A stretch of DNA of 17,205 nt from Candidatus Fibrimonadales bacterium (GCA_009788135.1 WQSA01000029.1:1-17205); one strand, 5' to 3'. Positions 7,637 to 15,016 are shown, counted from the first letter of the stretch. The notes: a model not told the origin generated them from the sequence alone. Made by a program: numbers and translations.

Positions 7637-8504
7637 ATTCCCTGTACTTCTTTGCCCCAGGCATCCCATGAAAAAGCCCCATAAGCGGTTTGCGCAAAAA
7701 ACTCGGAGGAACGCCTTTTTCAATTTGCAATTTGGCATAAGGCAAAAATTTTTCCAAAATCTCATCACGGCTTTTCGCATCTAGCTTTTCACCATATATC
7801 TCAGAATCTGCATTGGCCAAAATCCAAGGCGTTTCGCAAGCCGCTCTGCCAATCATAACTCCATCTGCCTTTTTCAAAATCGCTTTAGCCTCGTCCAAAT
7901 TCTTGACTCCTCCATTCAGAACAATTTTCCAATCAGAGTGCATTTCCTTTAATTTAAAAACCGTCTCGTAATTCAGCGGCGGAACCGTGCGATTCTCTTT
8001 TGGCGAAAGCCCTTTGAGCCACGCTTTGCGAGCGTGGACTATGATATATTTGCAATTGATTTTTTCCACGAAATTCAAAAAGAATTCCCATGAATCATCT
8101 TTGTCAATTCCAATTCTCGTTTTAACGCTAACAGGAATTTTCACAGCGCTTTGCATAGCGGCCACGCACTCTGCTACCAAATTCGCTTCTCGCATCAAGC
8201 ACGCTCCAAAAGAACCGCTCTGAACTCGCTCGCTGGGGCAACCGCAATTCAAGTTTATCTCATCGTAGCCAAAATCCTCGCCTATTTTCGCGCACTGCGC
8301 TAAATCTTTTGGGTTGCAACCTGCAAGCTGCAAGGCTACGGGATGCTCAACCTCGTTGTATTCCAAAAATTTTTCCGGTTTATTGTGCAAAATTGCACCC
8401 GTGGTCACCATTTCTGTGTAAAGCAACGTGCGCTTTGTTAAAAGCCTTGCAAAATATCTATAATGCCTGTCTGTTAGCTCCAACATGGGAGCAATGGATA
8501 ACAT
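7611..8504 (-). CDS. dusA: tRNA-dihydrouridine synthase, DusA type
   Basis: This FMN-dependent reductase makes dihydrouridine in the tRNA D-loop; DusA enzymes modify U20 and U20a. The 297-residue TIM-barrel protein shows APMLELTDRHYR (5-16), NLNCGCPSERVQSGSFGACL with the catalytic cysteine at 89, KTRIGID and HARKAWLKGLSPKENR, the last being diagnostic for the DusA subgroup rather than DusB or DusC. NGG and VMIGRAA form the phosphate-binding end of the barrel. The start codon follows directly on the clpC stop codon (TAGATG), so it is translationally coupled to clpC. Its C-terminal codons overlap the end of obgE. Confidence 0.93.
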   Translation of the reverse strand: MLSIAPMLELTDRHYRYFARLLTKRTLLYTEMVTTGAILHNKPEKFLEYNEVEHPVALQLAGCNPKDLAQCAKIGEDFGYDEINLNCGCPSERVQSGSFGACLMREANLVAECVAAMQSAVKIPVSVKTRIGIDKDDSWEFFLNFVEKINCKYIIVHARKAWLKGLSPKENRTVPPLNYETVFKLKEMHSDWKIVLNGGVKNLDEAKAILKKADGVMIGRAACETPWILANADSEIYGEKLDAKSRDEILEKFLPYAKLQIEKGVPPSFLRKPLMGLFHGMPGAKKYRESISTLSFR

Positions 8505-10979
8505 CTATCCAACCAAAAATGAAAGTCTGTCGCTGCTCACGCCAACATTCACCACTGCGTTTTCCGCAACCTCGCCCAGCAAAAAGCGATTCGCAAGCTC
8601 GTCTTCAAGCAATTTTTGAATGCTTCTGCGCAAAGGCCTAGCTCCAAGAGAAGCATCGTAGCCATCGTTCACTATAAACTCCTTTGCAGCTCTGTCCAAT
8701 TCCAAAGTGATTTTCTTTTCGGTCAAATCTTTTTGCAAATCTTTGAGCTGAATGTCAACTATGGAAAGCAGAATATCTTTGCTAAGGCAATGGAACACAA
8801 TCTGCTCATCTATGCGGTTCAAAAACTCCGGAGTGAAAACACGCTTTGAAGCATCCTTAACCGAAGAGGAAATTCGCTCGTCATCTGAATTCGCCGCTTT
8901 AGGGCTAAATCCCATTCCGCCTTTGTTCGTAATGTCTTTTGTACCGGCATTGGAAGTCATTACTATAACCGCATCCCTAAAGCTAACCGTGCGACCGGTA
9001 CTGTCCGTTAAACGGCCATCGTCCAGAATCTGCAAAAGAATGTTCAAAACATCGGGATGCGCTTTTTCAATTTCGTCTAAAAGCAAAACGCAATGCGGTT
9101 TGCGCCGAATTTTTTCAACCAGCTGACCGCCATCTTCATAACCAACATAACCCGGCGGCGAACCAACAAAACGGCTCACGGAATATTTTTCCATATACTC
9201 GCTCATATCAACACGGATAATGGAATTCTCGGAACCGAAAAGCTGCGTGCCAAGTGCCTTGGCAAGCTCGGTTTTTCCCACTCCGGTTGGTCCGAGGAAC
9301 AAGAATGAAGCAGGGCGCTTTGAGTTTCTTAGCCCTGTGCGAGTTCTGCGAATAGCTTTTGAGAGCGCAGCAACAGCTTCGTCTTGACCGACAATTCTTT
9401 CCTTTAGCTCTACTTCCATATTCAAAAGTTTTTTGCTCTCGTTAGCGTCTATGCGGCTAACAGGAATTCCTGTTATTTTGCTGATAACTTCCCGCACAAT
9501 GTCGCAATCCACAACCACAGGTTCCTGCTTTTTAGAAGCAGTCCACACATGTTTGATTTTTTCAATCTCTTCGGAAACAAGCTTTTCCTTGTCTCTTAAA
9601 AGACCCGCTTGCACATAATTTTTTTCCACTACGGCTTGCCTTTTTTCAGCGGAAATGCTCTTTAATTCTCGCTCCTTCTGGTAAAGCTCAGGAGGCGGTG
9701 TTAGGTTCAGAATGCGTGTTTGCGCTCCAGCCTCGTCCATAAGGTCTATGGCTTTGTCCGGCAAATGCCGCTCGTTCAAATAACGCTCGGAAAGGCTTGC
9801 GGCCGCTTTGAGCGCATCTTCATCGTAAATCACTTTGTGATGCGCTTCGTACTTCGGAGCCAATCCACGCAGAATTTCAATTGTGTCTGCCACGGTTGGC
9901 GGCTCTATGGACATGCTCTGAAAGCGCCTCTCCAATGCGGCATCTCTTTCCACATATTTGCGAAATTCCTTGTAAGTGGTAGCGCCAATGCACTGAATTT
10001 CACCTCTGGAGAGCGCAGGTTTCATAACGTTTGACGCATCCAGCCCGCCTTCGCCACCGCCAGCGCCTATTATAGTGTGCAGCTCATCCATAAACATGAT
10101 TATATTTTTGTTTTTGCGCAGCTCGGTTAAAAGCGAAATAATTCTCTCTTCAAACTGGCCTCTGTATTTTGTGCCGGCTACAAGGCTGGTCATATCCAAA
10201 GCCACAAGCCTTTTGCCTTCCAAAATTTCCGGAACTTCCCCAGAAGATATTTTTTGAGCCAAGCCTTCTACAACGGCTGTTTTTCCAACGCCAGGCTCTC
10301 CAACCAAAACAGGGTTGTTCTTTTTTTTGCGGGACAGAATTTGAATAAGCCTGTCCACTTCTTTTTGCCGGCCTATAATAGGTTCCAATTTGCCCATCCG
10401 AGCCATTTCCGTAAGGTCTATGCTGCACATATCCAGCATTGGAGTTTTGGTTTTGCGCTGTTTGCTCTGACCGGGAACATAATCTCCGGAAATTTCAGGA
10501 AGTTCATTTTCTTCGTCTATTATATCTTGAACTTCCTGCCTTATTTTATCATAGCCAACACCCATGGCATTCAAAATATCTTTTGGAAAAGAATCGTTTT
10601 TGGGATTCAAAATAGCGAGCAGCAAGTGTTCGGTGCCAACATAGCGGCTTCCCATGATTCTTGCTTCTAAAAGTGTGTTTTCCAGGAGAGCTTTTGCCTG
10701 TGGGCTAAAGCGAAGCCCCACTTCCTGCTCTGTGCCTTTTAAATTCTGCTGCGCATCTGGCCCGTTCCCGGTGATAAACTTTGCAATTCTGCTGTGCAGG
10801 GCTGCCAAATTTACAGCTTCTTTTTCAAGAGCCTTCACTGCTACCCCATTGCCTTCGCTGAGCAAGGCCATAAGCATATGTTCCGAGCCCACATAGTCGC
10901 TTCTTGTAGCTTCCGCCTCTTTCTTGGCTATGGCTAACACTTTTCTCAATCTAGTTGTGAATGGCGAAATCTCATTCAT
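8505..10979 (-). CDS. clpC: Clp protease ATPase subunit ClpC
   Basis: ClpC is a hexameric AAA+ unfoldase that delivers proteins to ClpP. In 824 residues it has a double Clp-N domain (about 1-150), a first ATPase domain with GEPGVGKT (227-234) and FMDE (296-299), a middle UVR-like segment (about 446-470), a second ATPase domain with GPTGVGKT (563-570) and LLDE (633-636), and the C-terminal D2 small domain. A GMGF sequence (688-691) stands where ClpC/ClpA carry the [LIV]GF loop that docks into ClpP, so partnership with the ClpP at 19-597 is expected. The start is supported by AAGGA at 10989-10993, nine bases upstream. The predicted -10 element is at 11002-11008. dusA follows without a gap. Confidence 0.97.
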   Translation of the reverse strand: MNEISPFTTRLRKVLAIAKKEAEATRSDYVGSEHMLMALLSEGNGVAVKALEKEAVNLAALHSRIAKFITGNGPDAQQNLKGTEQEVGLRFSPQAKALLENTLLEARIMGSRYVGTEHLLLAILNPKNDSFPKDILNAMGVGYDKIRQEVQDIIDEENELPEISGDYVPGQSKQRKTKTPMLDMCSIDLTEMARMGKLEPIIGRQKEVDRLIQILSRKKKNNPVLVGEPGVGKTAVVEGLAQKISSGEVPEILEGKRLVALDMTSLVAGTKYRGQFEERIISLLTELRKNKNIIMFMDELHTIIGAGGGEGGLDASNVMKPALSRGEIQCIGATTYKEFRKYVERDAALERRFQSMSIEPPTVADTIEILRGLAPKYEAHHKVIYDEDALKAAASLSERYLNERHLPDKAIDLMDEAGAQTRILNLTPPPELYQKERELKSISAEKRQAVVEKNYVQAGLLRDKEKLVSEEIEKIKHVWTASKKQEPVVVDCDIVREVISKITGIPVSRIDANESKKLLNMEVELKERIVGQDEAVAALSKAIRRTRTGLRNSKRPASFLFLGPTGVGKTELAKALGTQLFGSENSIIRVDMSEYMEKYSVSRFVGSPPGYVGYEDGGQLVEKIRRKPHCVLLLDEIEKAHPDVLNILLQILDDGRLTDSTGRTVSFRDAVIVMTSNAGTKDITNKGGMGFSPKAANSDDERISSSVKDASKRVFTPEFLNRIDEQIVFHCLSKDILLSIVDIQLKDLQKDLTEKKITLELDRAAKEFIVNDGYDASLGARPLRRSIQKLLEDELANRFLLGEVAENAVVNVGVSSDRLSFLVG

Positions 10980-11001
10980 ATTAACAAATCCTTAGCGACG
11001 T

Positions 11002-11008
11002 AATATAG
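11002..11008 (-). promoter_or_regulatory. Predicted -10 element of clpC
   Basis: On the minus strand AATTTT is followed by CTATATT (TATATT fits the -10 consensus in five of six positions). The predicted start point would leave a leader of about 17 bases that carries the AAGGA ribosome binding site. No good -35 is visible. No CtsR-like heptad operator was seen. Confidence 0.5.
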
Positions 11009-11014
11009 AAAATT

Positions 11015-11021
11015 CTATATT
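11015..11021 (+). promoter_or_regulatory. Predicted -10 element of the 11028 lipoprotein operon
   Basis: CTATATT lies six bases before the ATG at 11028. With the clpC element it forms an inverted repeat: AATATAGAA (11002-11010), AA, TTCTATATT (11013-11021), nine-base perfect arms. The transcript would start at about the ATG, so the mRNA may be leaderless. No Shine-Dalgarno site is present. Confidence 0.5.
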
Positions 11022-11027
11022 ACAATT

Positions 11028-11864
11028 ATGAACAAGATAAAATTTTTCGCTTTTTTCGCTGTATCGGCAATATTTATAGCCTGTGGCTCCCAAGATGGCG
11101 GCCCTGCCGAATTAAAAAATGGAGGCAGAATCGGTACAATTTCACCATTTGACACTTTGATAGCAGAATTCGATTCAAAGATAGTTAACATACAAGAACT
11201 GAGTGAAAGCAATATTACTTATTCAGATAATGCTACCATGGCAATTCCAAAAGGAAAAGACCCTAACAACAAATTATACTTTATCGGAGCGCATGGTACC
11301 ACATCTGGTGGCTTGCCATATTTCAAGCCTGGAATTGCAGAAGGTTCCATTGAATTTGCAAATCTCAAAAACGAAGATGGATACGTACAGAAAAAAACAG
11401 TTCTTTACTATTCAACCCACCGCATACTTGATGGGGCGCTAAACAGCACAGAAGCCAATGCTGACGACATAGATACTTTTGGCTCGGCCAAAGACGGAGT
11501 TACATTTGCCGGTTCTCTGGATTCTTTAGTTGCTGTCACGGAGCAAGGAAACATATATGACGTGGAAGATTTTTTCACGTTAATGCTGCATGCAAGAGAT
11601 ACTATAGAAATAAAAGCCAGTTCTCGCGACTCTCTGTACGTTCAATTCTATAAATCTACTAGCTCTACTGAAAATAATAAAACCATAATGGTAAAAAAAG
11701 GAGCTGCCAATACTATAAAAGACACTATCGGGACAGCGCATTTAACGGGATCCGACCCGCTAGGCACAATGGCTCCATTCTATATAAAAGTTTACACCGA
11801 TAGAAATACTTCTCGCCCTAATCCATATACAATAACTATTTTAAGAAAGGAAGGAAAACTCTAG
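11028..11864 (+). CDS. Unrecognised lipoprotein
   Basis: The 278-residue product starts with a lipoprotein signal (MNKIKFFAFFAVSAIFIACG) with lipobox FIAC and the lipidated cysteine at residue 19, followed by the flexible acidic-polar linker GSQDGGPAELKNGGR. The body looks beta-rich, with several strand-like segments (IEFANLKNEDGYVQKKTVLYYST, YIKVYTDRNTS, PYTITILRKEG). I do not recognise a family. The ATG is not preceded by a Shine-Dalgarno site but lies six bases after a good -10 element. The stop codon overlaps the ribosome binding site of the next gene. It opens a run of five same-strand genes ending at 14810. Confidence 0.8.
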   Translation: MNKIKFFAFFAVSAIFIACGSQDGGPAELKNGGRIGTISPFDTLIAEFDSKIVNIQELSESNITYSDNATMAIPKGKDPNNKLYFIGAHGTTSGGLPYFKPGIAEGSIEFANLKNEDGYVQKKTVLYYSTHRILDGALNSTEANADDIDTFGSAKDGVTFAGSLDSLVAVTEQGNIYDVEDFFTLMLHARDTIEIKASSRDSLYVQFYKSTSSTENNKTIMVKKGAANTIKDTIGTAHLTGSDPLGTMAPFYIKVYTDRNTSRPNPYTITILRKEGKL

Positions 11865-11868
11865 GAGA
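11863..11868 (+). promoter_or_regulatory. Shine-Dalgarno site of the 98-residue membrane protein
   Basis: AGGAGA overlaps the TAG stop of the preceding lipoprotein gene and lies six bases before the ATG at 11875. It supports 11875 as a start, though ATG at 11881 is also within reach. Confidence 0.65.
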
Positions 11869-11874
11869 TTATCT

Positions 11875-12171
11875 ATGTCTATGGCAACCATTATAGAAAT
11901 TCTTCAGCCTTTCTACCTGAGTCATTATAACTTTGGCATAATAGCGATTCTTATGCTGCTTTTAGCGCTATGGCTTTTCTCCAGAAAAAACTTCAAAGGC
12001 TTGCTAATTATAGTTGGCATATTCTGCGCATACAACTTGATTTTATACAATAAAACCAAACGCGATCCTGACTGGTACGAAAAAAAAACAGCCGAAATCA
12101 AATCCTACGACCCTGTTAAAAAATTATGGGAGGATAGGCCAGCCGATGACGACCTCAATAAACGAAAATGA
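11875..12171 (+). CDS. Small two-helix membrane protein, function unknown
   Basis: The 98-residue protein has two probable membrane helices, about 20-36 (NFGIIAILMLLLALWLF) and 41-58 (KGLLIIVGIFCAYNLILY), joined by a short basic turn SRKN, and a charged C-terminal tail of about 40 residues rich in Lys, Asp and Glu. The basic turn suggests a hairpin with the loop in the cytoplasm, which would put both ends outside, but the basic tail pulls the other way, so topology is unclear. A good ribosome binding site supports it as a real gene. The last 26 bases overlap the start of pyrE. I recognise no family. Confidence 0.75.
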   Translation: MSMATIIEILQPFYLSHYNFGIIAILMLLLALWLFSRKNFKGLLIIVGIFCAYNLILYNKTKRDPDWYEKKTAEIKSYDPVKKLWEDRPADDDLNKRK

Positions 12172-12826
12172 ACTCGTTTCGTTCTTGGCGAAATGCGGTG
12201 CGCTGAAATTCGGCAGTTTTGTCACAAAGAGCGGCAGGGTTAGCCCTTATTTCGTAAATATGGGAACCGTTTGCGATGGCGAAGGAGTTTCGCTATTGGC
12301 CAGCTGCTATGCAAAAGCGTTCAAAGAGCATTTTATGAACAAAGCGGACAATCTTTTTGGCCCTGCATACAAAGGCATTCCGCTTTGCGCAGCAACAAGC
12401 GCAGCTCTTTACAAAGAGCATGGCATAAAAACAAGCTTCACATACAACCGCAAAGAAGCAAAAGACCACGGCGAAGGCGGAGTTTTGGTTGGCGATACCT
12501 ATAGTGAAAAAAGACAGATTGTGATAATAGAAGACGTGATTACCGCTGGCACTTCCATAGAAGAGACAATGAAAATAATATCAGGAATTCCAAACGCAAA
12601 ACTCGCAGGCTTGATTGTAGCGATGGATAGAAAAGAAAAACTCGGAGATGGCAAAAGCGCATTGCAGCAGGTTAAAGAAAAATACAAAATAGAAGCATAT
12701 TCAATAGCCTCAATAGACGATATTCTAAAATTCGCCCCAGAAGAACACAAAGAAAGCATTGAAAAATACCGTTCTCAATGGGGGGTTAAAAGTGGAGAGT
12801 TGAAAGTGGAGAGTGGAGAGTTATGA
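12146..12826 (+). CDS. pyrE: Orotate phosphoribosyltransferase with a repeat-derived C-terminal tail
   Basis: PyrE joins orotate to PRPP to form OMP, the fifth step of pyrimidine synthesis. The type I PRPP-binding motif is intact (VIIEDVITAGTSI, 126-138), as are FGPAYKGIPL (71-80) and the flexible catalytic loop NRKEAKDHGEGG (101-112). Residues 216-226 (SGELKVESGEL) are encoded by a heptamer repeat arm (12791-12822), and the stop falls just after it. Without that tail the protein would end near QWGV, about 214 residues, the family's usual length. The start overlaps the membrane-protein gene by 26 bases; GGAGG lies about 13 bases upstream, farther than ideal. The stop overlaps the next start as ATGA. 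Confidence 0.94.
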   Translation: MTTSINENELVSFLAKCGALKFGSFVTKSGRVSPYFVNMGTVCDGEGVSLLASCYAKAFKEHFMNKADNLFGPAYKGIPLCAATSAALYKEHGIKTSFTYNRKEAKDHGEGGVLVGDTYSEKRQIVIIEDVITAGTSIEETMKIISGIPNAKLAGLIVAMDRKEKLGDGKSALQQVKEKYKIEAYSIASIDDILKFAPEEHKESIEKYRSQWGVKSGELKVESGEL

Positions 12827-12905
12827 AAATTAAAACTTCAAATATGCAATTATTGAGCAAAGTTGTAAAACCCAACTTTCAACTCTCAACTCTCAACTCT
12901 CAACT
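12791..12905 (+). repeat. Heptamer inverted-repeat cassette 1
   Basis: The left arm (12791-12822) is 32 bases of period-7 sequence: AGTGGAG, AGTTGAA, AGTGGAG, AGTGGAG, AGTT. The right arm (12873-12905) is CAACTTT, three CAACTCT, CAACT, the complementary motif. Aligning the left arm with the reverse complement of 12874-12905 gives 27 of 32 matches, around a 50-base centre that begins with the ATG of the next gene. The left arm encodes the PyrE tail and the right arm encodes NFQLSTLNSQL of the lipoprotein. The transcript could form a long hairpin enclosing the start codon. Confidence 0.85.
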
Positions 12906-13554
12906 AATTTTAATCGTAGTATTCTTTCTTCTTTCATGCGCTCCAAGCTTCACCAATTCCCATAAGTTGTACAGCGGTTTGCCAGCTAAAAGCGAAAGCG
13001 TTGGCTACGTTGAGCTTGGCGATGGCTTTATGCTAACTCGCGCAGACTGGTTTACGGAAAAATTGAATATCCCAAACGATTCCATCTATTCTAAACTGGA
13101 AAAATTAACCGATTCCGTTATTTCAAACGAATTGCAAAAAAACTGGAACATCTCAACAGTTTCAAAGAATGACACTTTTTTAAGAGAAACATTGAAAATG
13201 GACAATACGATTTTCATAAAAACAAAATTCCCGGAACAGGGCGTAGAGATAGCGGCCAACAATGGATCCGTTCCGAATTATCTTTTTATAATTCACGAAT
13301 ACACAATTGGCGGAGATTTGGAAGCCGAGAATTTTTATGATTACAGAAAAGCGAATCTTGAAACAGTTCAAAAAAAGAAATTCAAAAAACTTTCGATAAT
13401 AGCCACCTTCACGCTTTGGGACAACAAGAAGCAGCTTCCATTGAAAAGCGGCATAATAAGCGTTCAAAAACCGATAAAGAATGATTCCATAGACCGAGAT
13501 TTCTTTATAAACTCAACAAAAGCGGTGGTGGAAGAATGTTTAAAGATGCTATGA
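12823..13554 (+). CDS. Unrecognised lipoprotein with repeat-derived N-terminus
   Basis: The 243-residue protein has an unusually long N-region: 28 residues precede the hydrophobic core (ILIVVFFLL) and the lipobox LLSC with cysteine 39. Residues about 17-28 (PNFQLSTLNSQL) are encoded by the right arm of the heptamer cassette. The mature part is a soluble alpha/beta protein, including ELGDGFMLTRADWFTEKL and IHEYTIGGDLEAENFYDY; I do not recognise it. The start forms an ATGA overlap with the pyrE stop, and the left repeat arm supplies GGAG at 12815-12818, four bases before the ATG, as a possible ribosome binding site. A shorter start at a TTG or GTG inside the repeat region cannot be excluded. 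It overlaps the next gene. Confidence 0.75.
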   Translation: MKIKTSNMQLLSKVVKPNFQLSTLNSQLILIVVFFLLSCAPSFTNSHKLYSGLPAKSESVGYVELGDGFMLTRADWFTEKLNIPNDSIYSKLEKLTDSVISNELQKNWNISTVSKNDTFLRETLKMDNTIFIKTKFPEQGVEIAANNGSVPNYLFIIHEYTIGGDLEAENFYDYRKANLETVQKKKFKKLSIIATFTLWDNKKQLPLKSGIISVQKPIKNDSIDRDFFINSTKAVVEECLKML

Positions 13555-14810
13555 AGTCAGTGGAGAGTGGAGAGCGGAGAGTGGAGAGTTATGGAAAACT
13601 CTTCTTGTTTTTTTTCATTCTCAACTTTCAACTCTCAACTCTCAACTCTTATGCTGAGCCTACGGTTTGGAAAGACGGGGAGTTTTATATTTGGAGTTAT
13701 GGGAAGCGGCATATTTCTCCTGGAGATTTTTGCTTTGCGCTTCGCTTTGAGAACGATAAAATTGGCAACCCGAACTGCTACGAAGCTGGCGATTGGGAAC
13801 GCGATACAACCGCTTCTTTGTATGCAAAATGGTTAAACACGAATTTATCTTCCCGCTTGCAAGCCGAAGATTTGCAACCTCGCCATACTCATGTCAAAGA
13901 AAGACTGCAATCATTGAGAGACAGGAATTTATTGTTCAGCACGATTAAGAACGATCAAGTTTGGTATTTGCTTTTTGACGAAACAAGCTCTGAGCCAAAA
14001 GAAATAGCAGTTTTCCCTTTGAGCATGGACAGCGCCAAAATAGCCAGAAAGATTGCAAGCGACTGGTTTAGCGGCACGCCAAGGGTAAGACTAAGCGATT
14101 CAGATCGAGCTGCAAAGCAAAAGGAGCCAGACGAATATTATGGCGAGCAACCCATGCACGATGTTTGGCTTGGCATAGGAACAGGCTGGAGCAGGGCGAA
14201 AGTTCCACTAACACCTAATTCCTGGTATAAGAACACTCTCAACTCAAGGATCAAGAATTACCGAGATGTAAGGGATTCTGTTAGCGCATGGAGTTTTGTC
14301 GATGATTCTTCTCCGTTTTTGGTAGCATATATTGGCGGTTCGGTTTATGATTTTATAGGGTTGGAATTGGAAATTCATCGCTCCAGTCACAAGGCGAAAA
14401 TTGATGAAAGCGAAGAAGTTTACAACGAGCTTTCCAGTTGGTCTTTCAATCGCTATGAGTTGTTGCTTTCGCTCATATTCATGCATGTTTTCAATCCGCA
14501 TCCAAAGATTGAAATTGAGCCATACGCTTCTGCAAGCGTTATTTTCAGCTGGTTTGAAGAAGATATCGCTCTTAAAAAAGGCTACAGCGGCTCGCAACCT
14601 TATAAGGATCGTTTTGAATTTGAATCTTATTACAGGGGCGTAGCCATGAATCTTGGCCTTAGGACCGCTTTTTTCAAAAACTACGCCATTAATTTACGTA
14701 CCGGCATAGCCAACCGAGGTACTTCAATGGTGGCGAGAGAGATAATAGCCAGTTCCACAACGGATGTTTATGTGGCCGCCGGCTTGGAATATCATTTCAG
14801 GTGGCGTTAG
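13551..14810 (+). CDS. Secreted protein of unknown function, possibly an outer-membrane barrel
   Basis: From the ATG at 13551 (ATGA overlap with the previous stop) the protein has 419 residues; an in-frame ATG at 13536 would add five. Residues 1-35 form a signal peptide: a charged start (SVESGERRVES), core LFLFFFIL (17-24) and NFQLSTLNSYA before the predicted cut at EPTVW. The charged part and the post-core part are encoded by the two arms of heptamer cassette 2. The mature N-terminal half looks like a soluble domain (about 36-200). The C-terminal half has repeated aromatic-rich strands and ends DVYVAAGLEYHFRWR, an alternating pattern as in barrel-closing strands. I do not recognise the family. 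It is the last gene of the five-gene run and overlaps the convergent gene at its end by four bases. Confidence 0.75.
   Translation: MKSVESGERRVESYGKLFLFFFILNFQLSTLNSYAEPTVWKDGEFYIWSYGKRHISPGDFCFALRFENDKIGNPNCYEAGDWERDTTASLYAKWLNTNLSSRLQAEDLQPRHTHVKERLQSLRDRNLLFSTIKNDQVWYLLFDETSSEPKEIAVFPLSMDSAKIARKIASDWFSGTPRVRLSDSDRAAKQKEPDEYYGEQPMHDVWLGIGTGWSRAKVPLTPNSWYKNTLNSRIKNYRDVRDSVSAWSFVDDSSPFLVAYIGGSVYDFIGLELEIHRSSHKAKIDESEEVYNELSSWSFNRYELLLSLIFMHVFNPHPKIEIEPYASASVIFSWFEEDIALKKGYSGSQPYKDRFEFESYYRGVAMNLGLRTAFFKNYAINLRTGIANRGTSMVAREIIASSTTDVYVAAGLEYHFRWR
13559..13649 (+). repeat. Heptamer inverted-repeat cassette 2
   Basis: The left arm (13559-13590) is again exactly 32 bases: AGTGGAG, AGTGGAG, AGCGGAG, AGTGGAG, AGTT, followed by ATGG. 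The right arm (13622-13649) is CAACTTT plus three CAACTCT, 28 bases identical to 12873-12900. The 31-base centre (13591-13621) encodes most of the hydrophobic core of the signal peptide and includes a run of eight T (13608-13615). Both arms are translated in the protein starting at 13551. Confidence 0.85.
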
Positions 14811-15016
14811 CCTTTCTTTATTGTAAACTGTATTTTATTTGTTTCGCAAAATTTGATAGCATCGTCTCGAGTGACCACGTCATTTTTGCAGCGATACATG
14901 ATTGTATCTTTGGGATCTTCTGTTATATACACGCCTCTTTCCGCAAAAAAACTTATCAAAGCCTCGCCTTCAAGATGCATATCCATTGCTTTAAGCTTTA
15001 GCGTAACGCCGCCCAT
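14807..15016 (-). CDS. Small protein of unknown function (69 residues)
   Basis: The product begins MGGVTLKLKAMDMHLEGEAL and contains two cysteines (Cys43 in YRCKND, Cys57 in KFCETN). It has no signal peptide or membrane segment and appears to be a small mixed alpha/beta cytoplasmic protein. I do not recognise a family. Support for a real gene: an excellent ribosome binding site (AAAGGAGA, 15023-15030) six bases before the ATG, and a -10-like CTATCTT at 15047-15053 in the same context as the rnpB promoter. It has its own promoter region between the AlgJ-like gene and itself and converges with the barrel-like gene, overlapping it by four bases. Confidence 0.72.
   Translation of the reverse strand: MGGVTLKLKAMDMHLEGEALISFFAERGVYITEDPKDTIMYRCKNDVVTRDDAIKFCETNKIQFTIKKG

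Noticed and set aside
11856..11869. Fourteen bases (AAACTCTAGGAGAT) identical to positions 1-14, before clpP
   Set aside because: Explained by a shared Shine-Dalgarno site plus a CTC-TAG gene end; at this length it is probably coincidence.
12791..12905. CRISPR-like array
   Set aside because: The repeat unit is seven bases in direct tandem without unique spacers, and no cas gene is present.
13608..13615. Run of eight T in a signal peptide as a phase-variable tract
   Set aside because: Eight bases is short for efficient slippage and the frame is intact; the heptamer arrays are a stronger candidate.
13567..13836. 89-codon frame starting near the left arm of cassette 2, with an ATG after AGTT
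   Set aside because: It overlaps the longer frame that has a signal peptide and extends to 14810; its own translation shows no domain.
14235..14246. CTCTCAACTCAA resembling one heptamer unit
   Set aside because: Only a single imperfect unit, not a tandem run; it encodes ordinary residues (TLNSR) of the protein.
14807..15016. Small protein as half of a toxin-antitoxin pair
   Set aside because: No adjacent partner on the same strand and no recognisable toxin or antitoxin motif.
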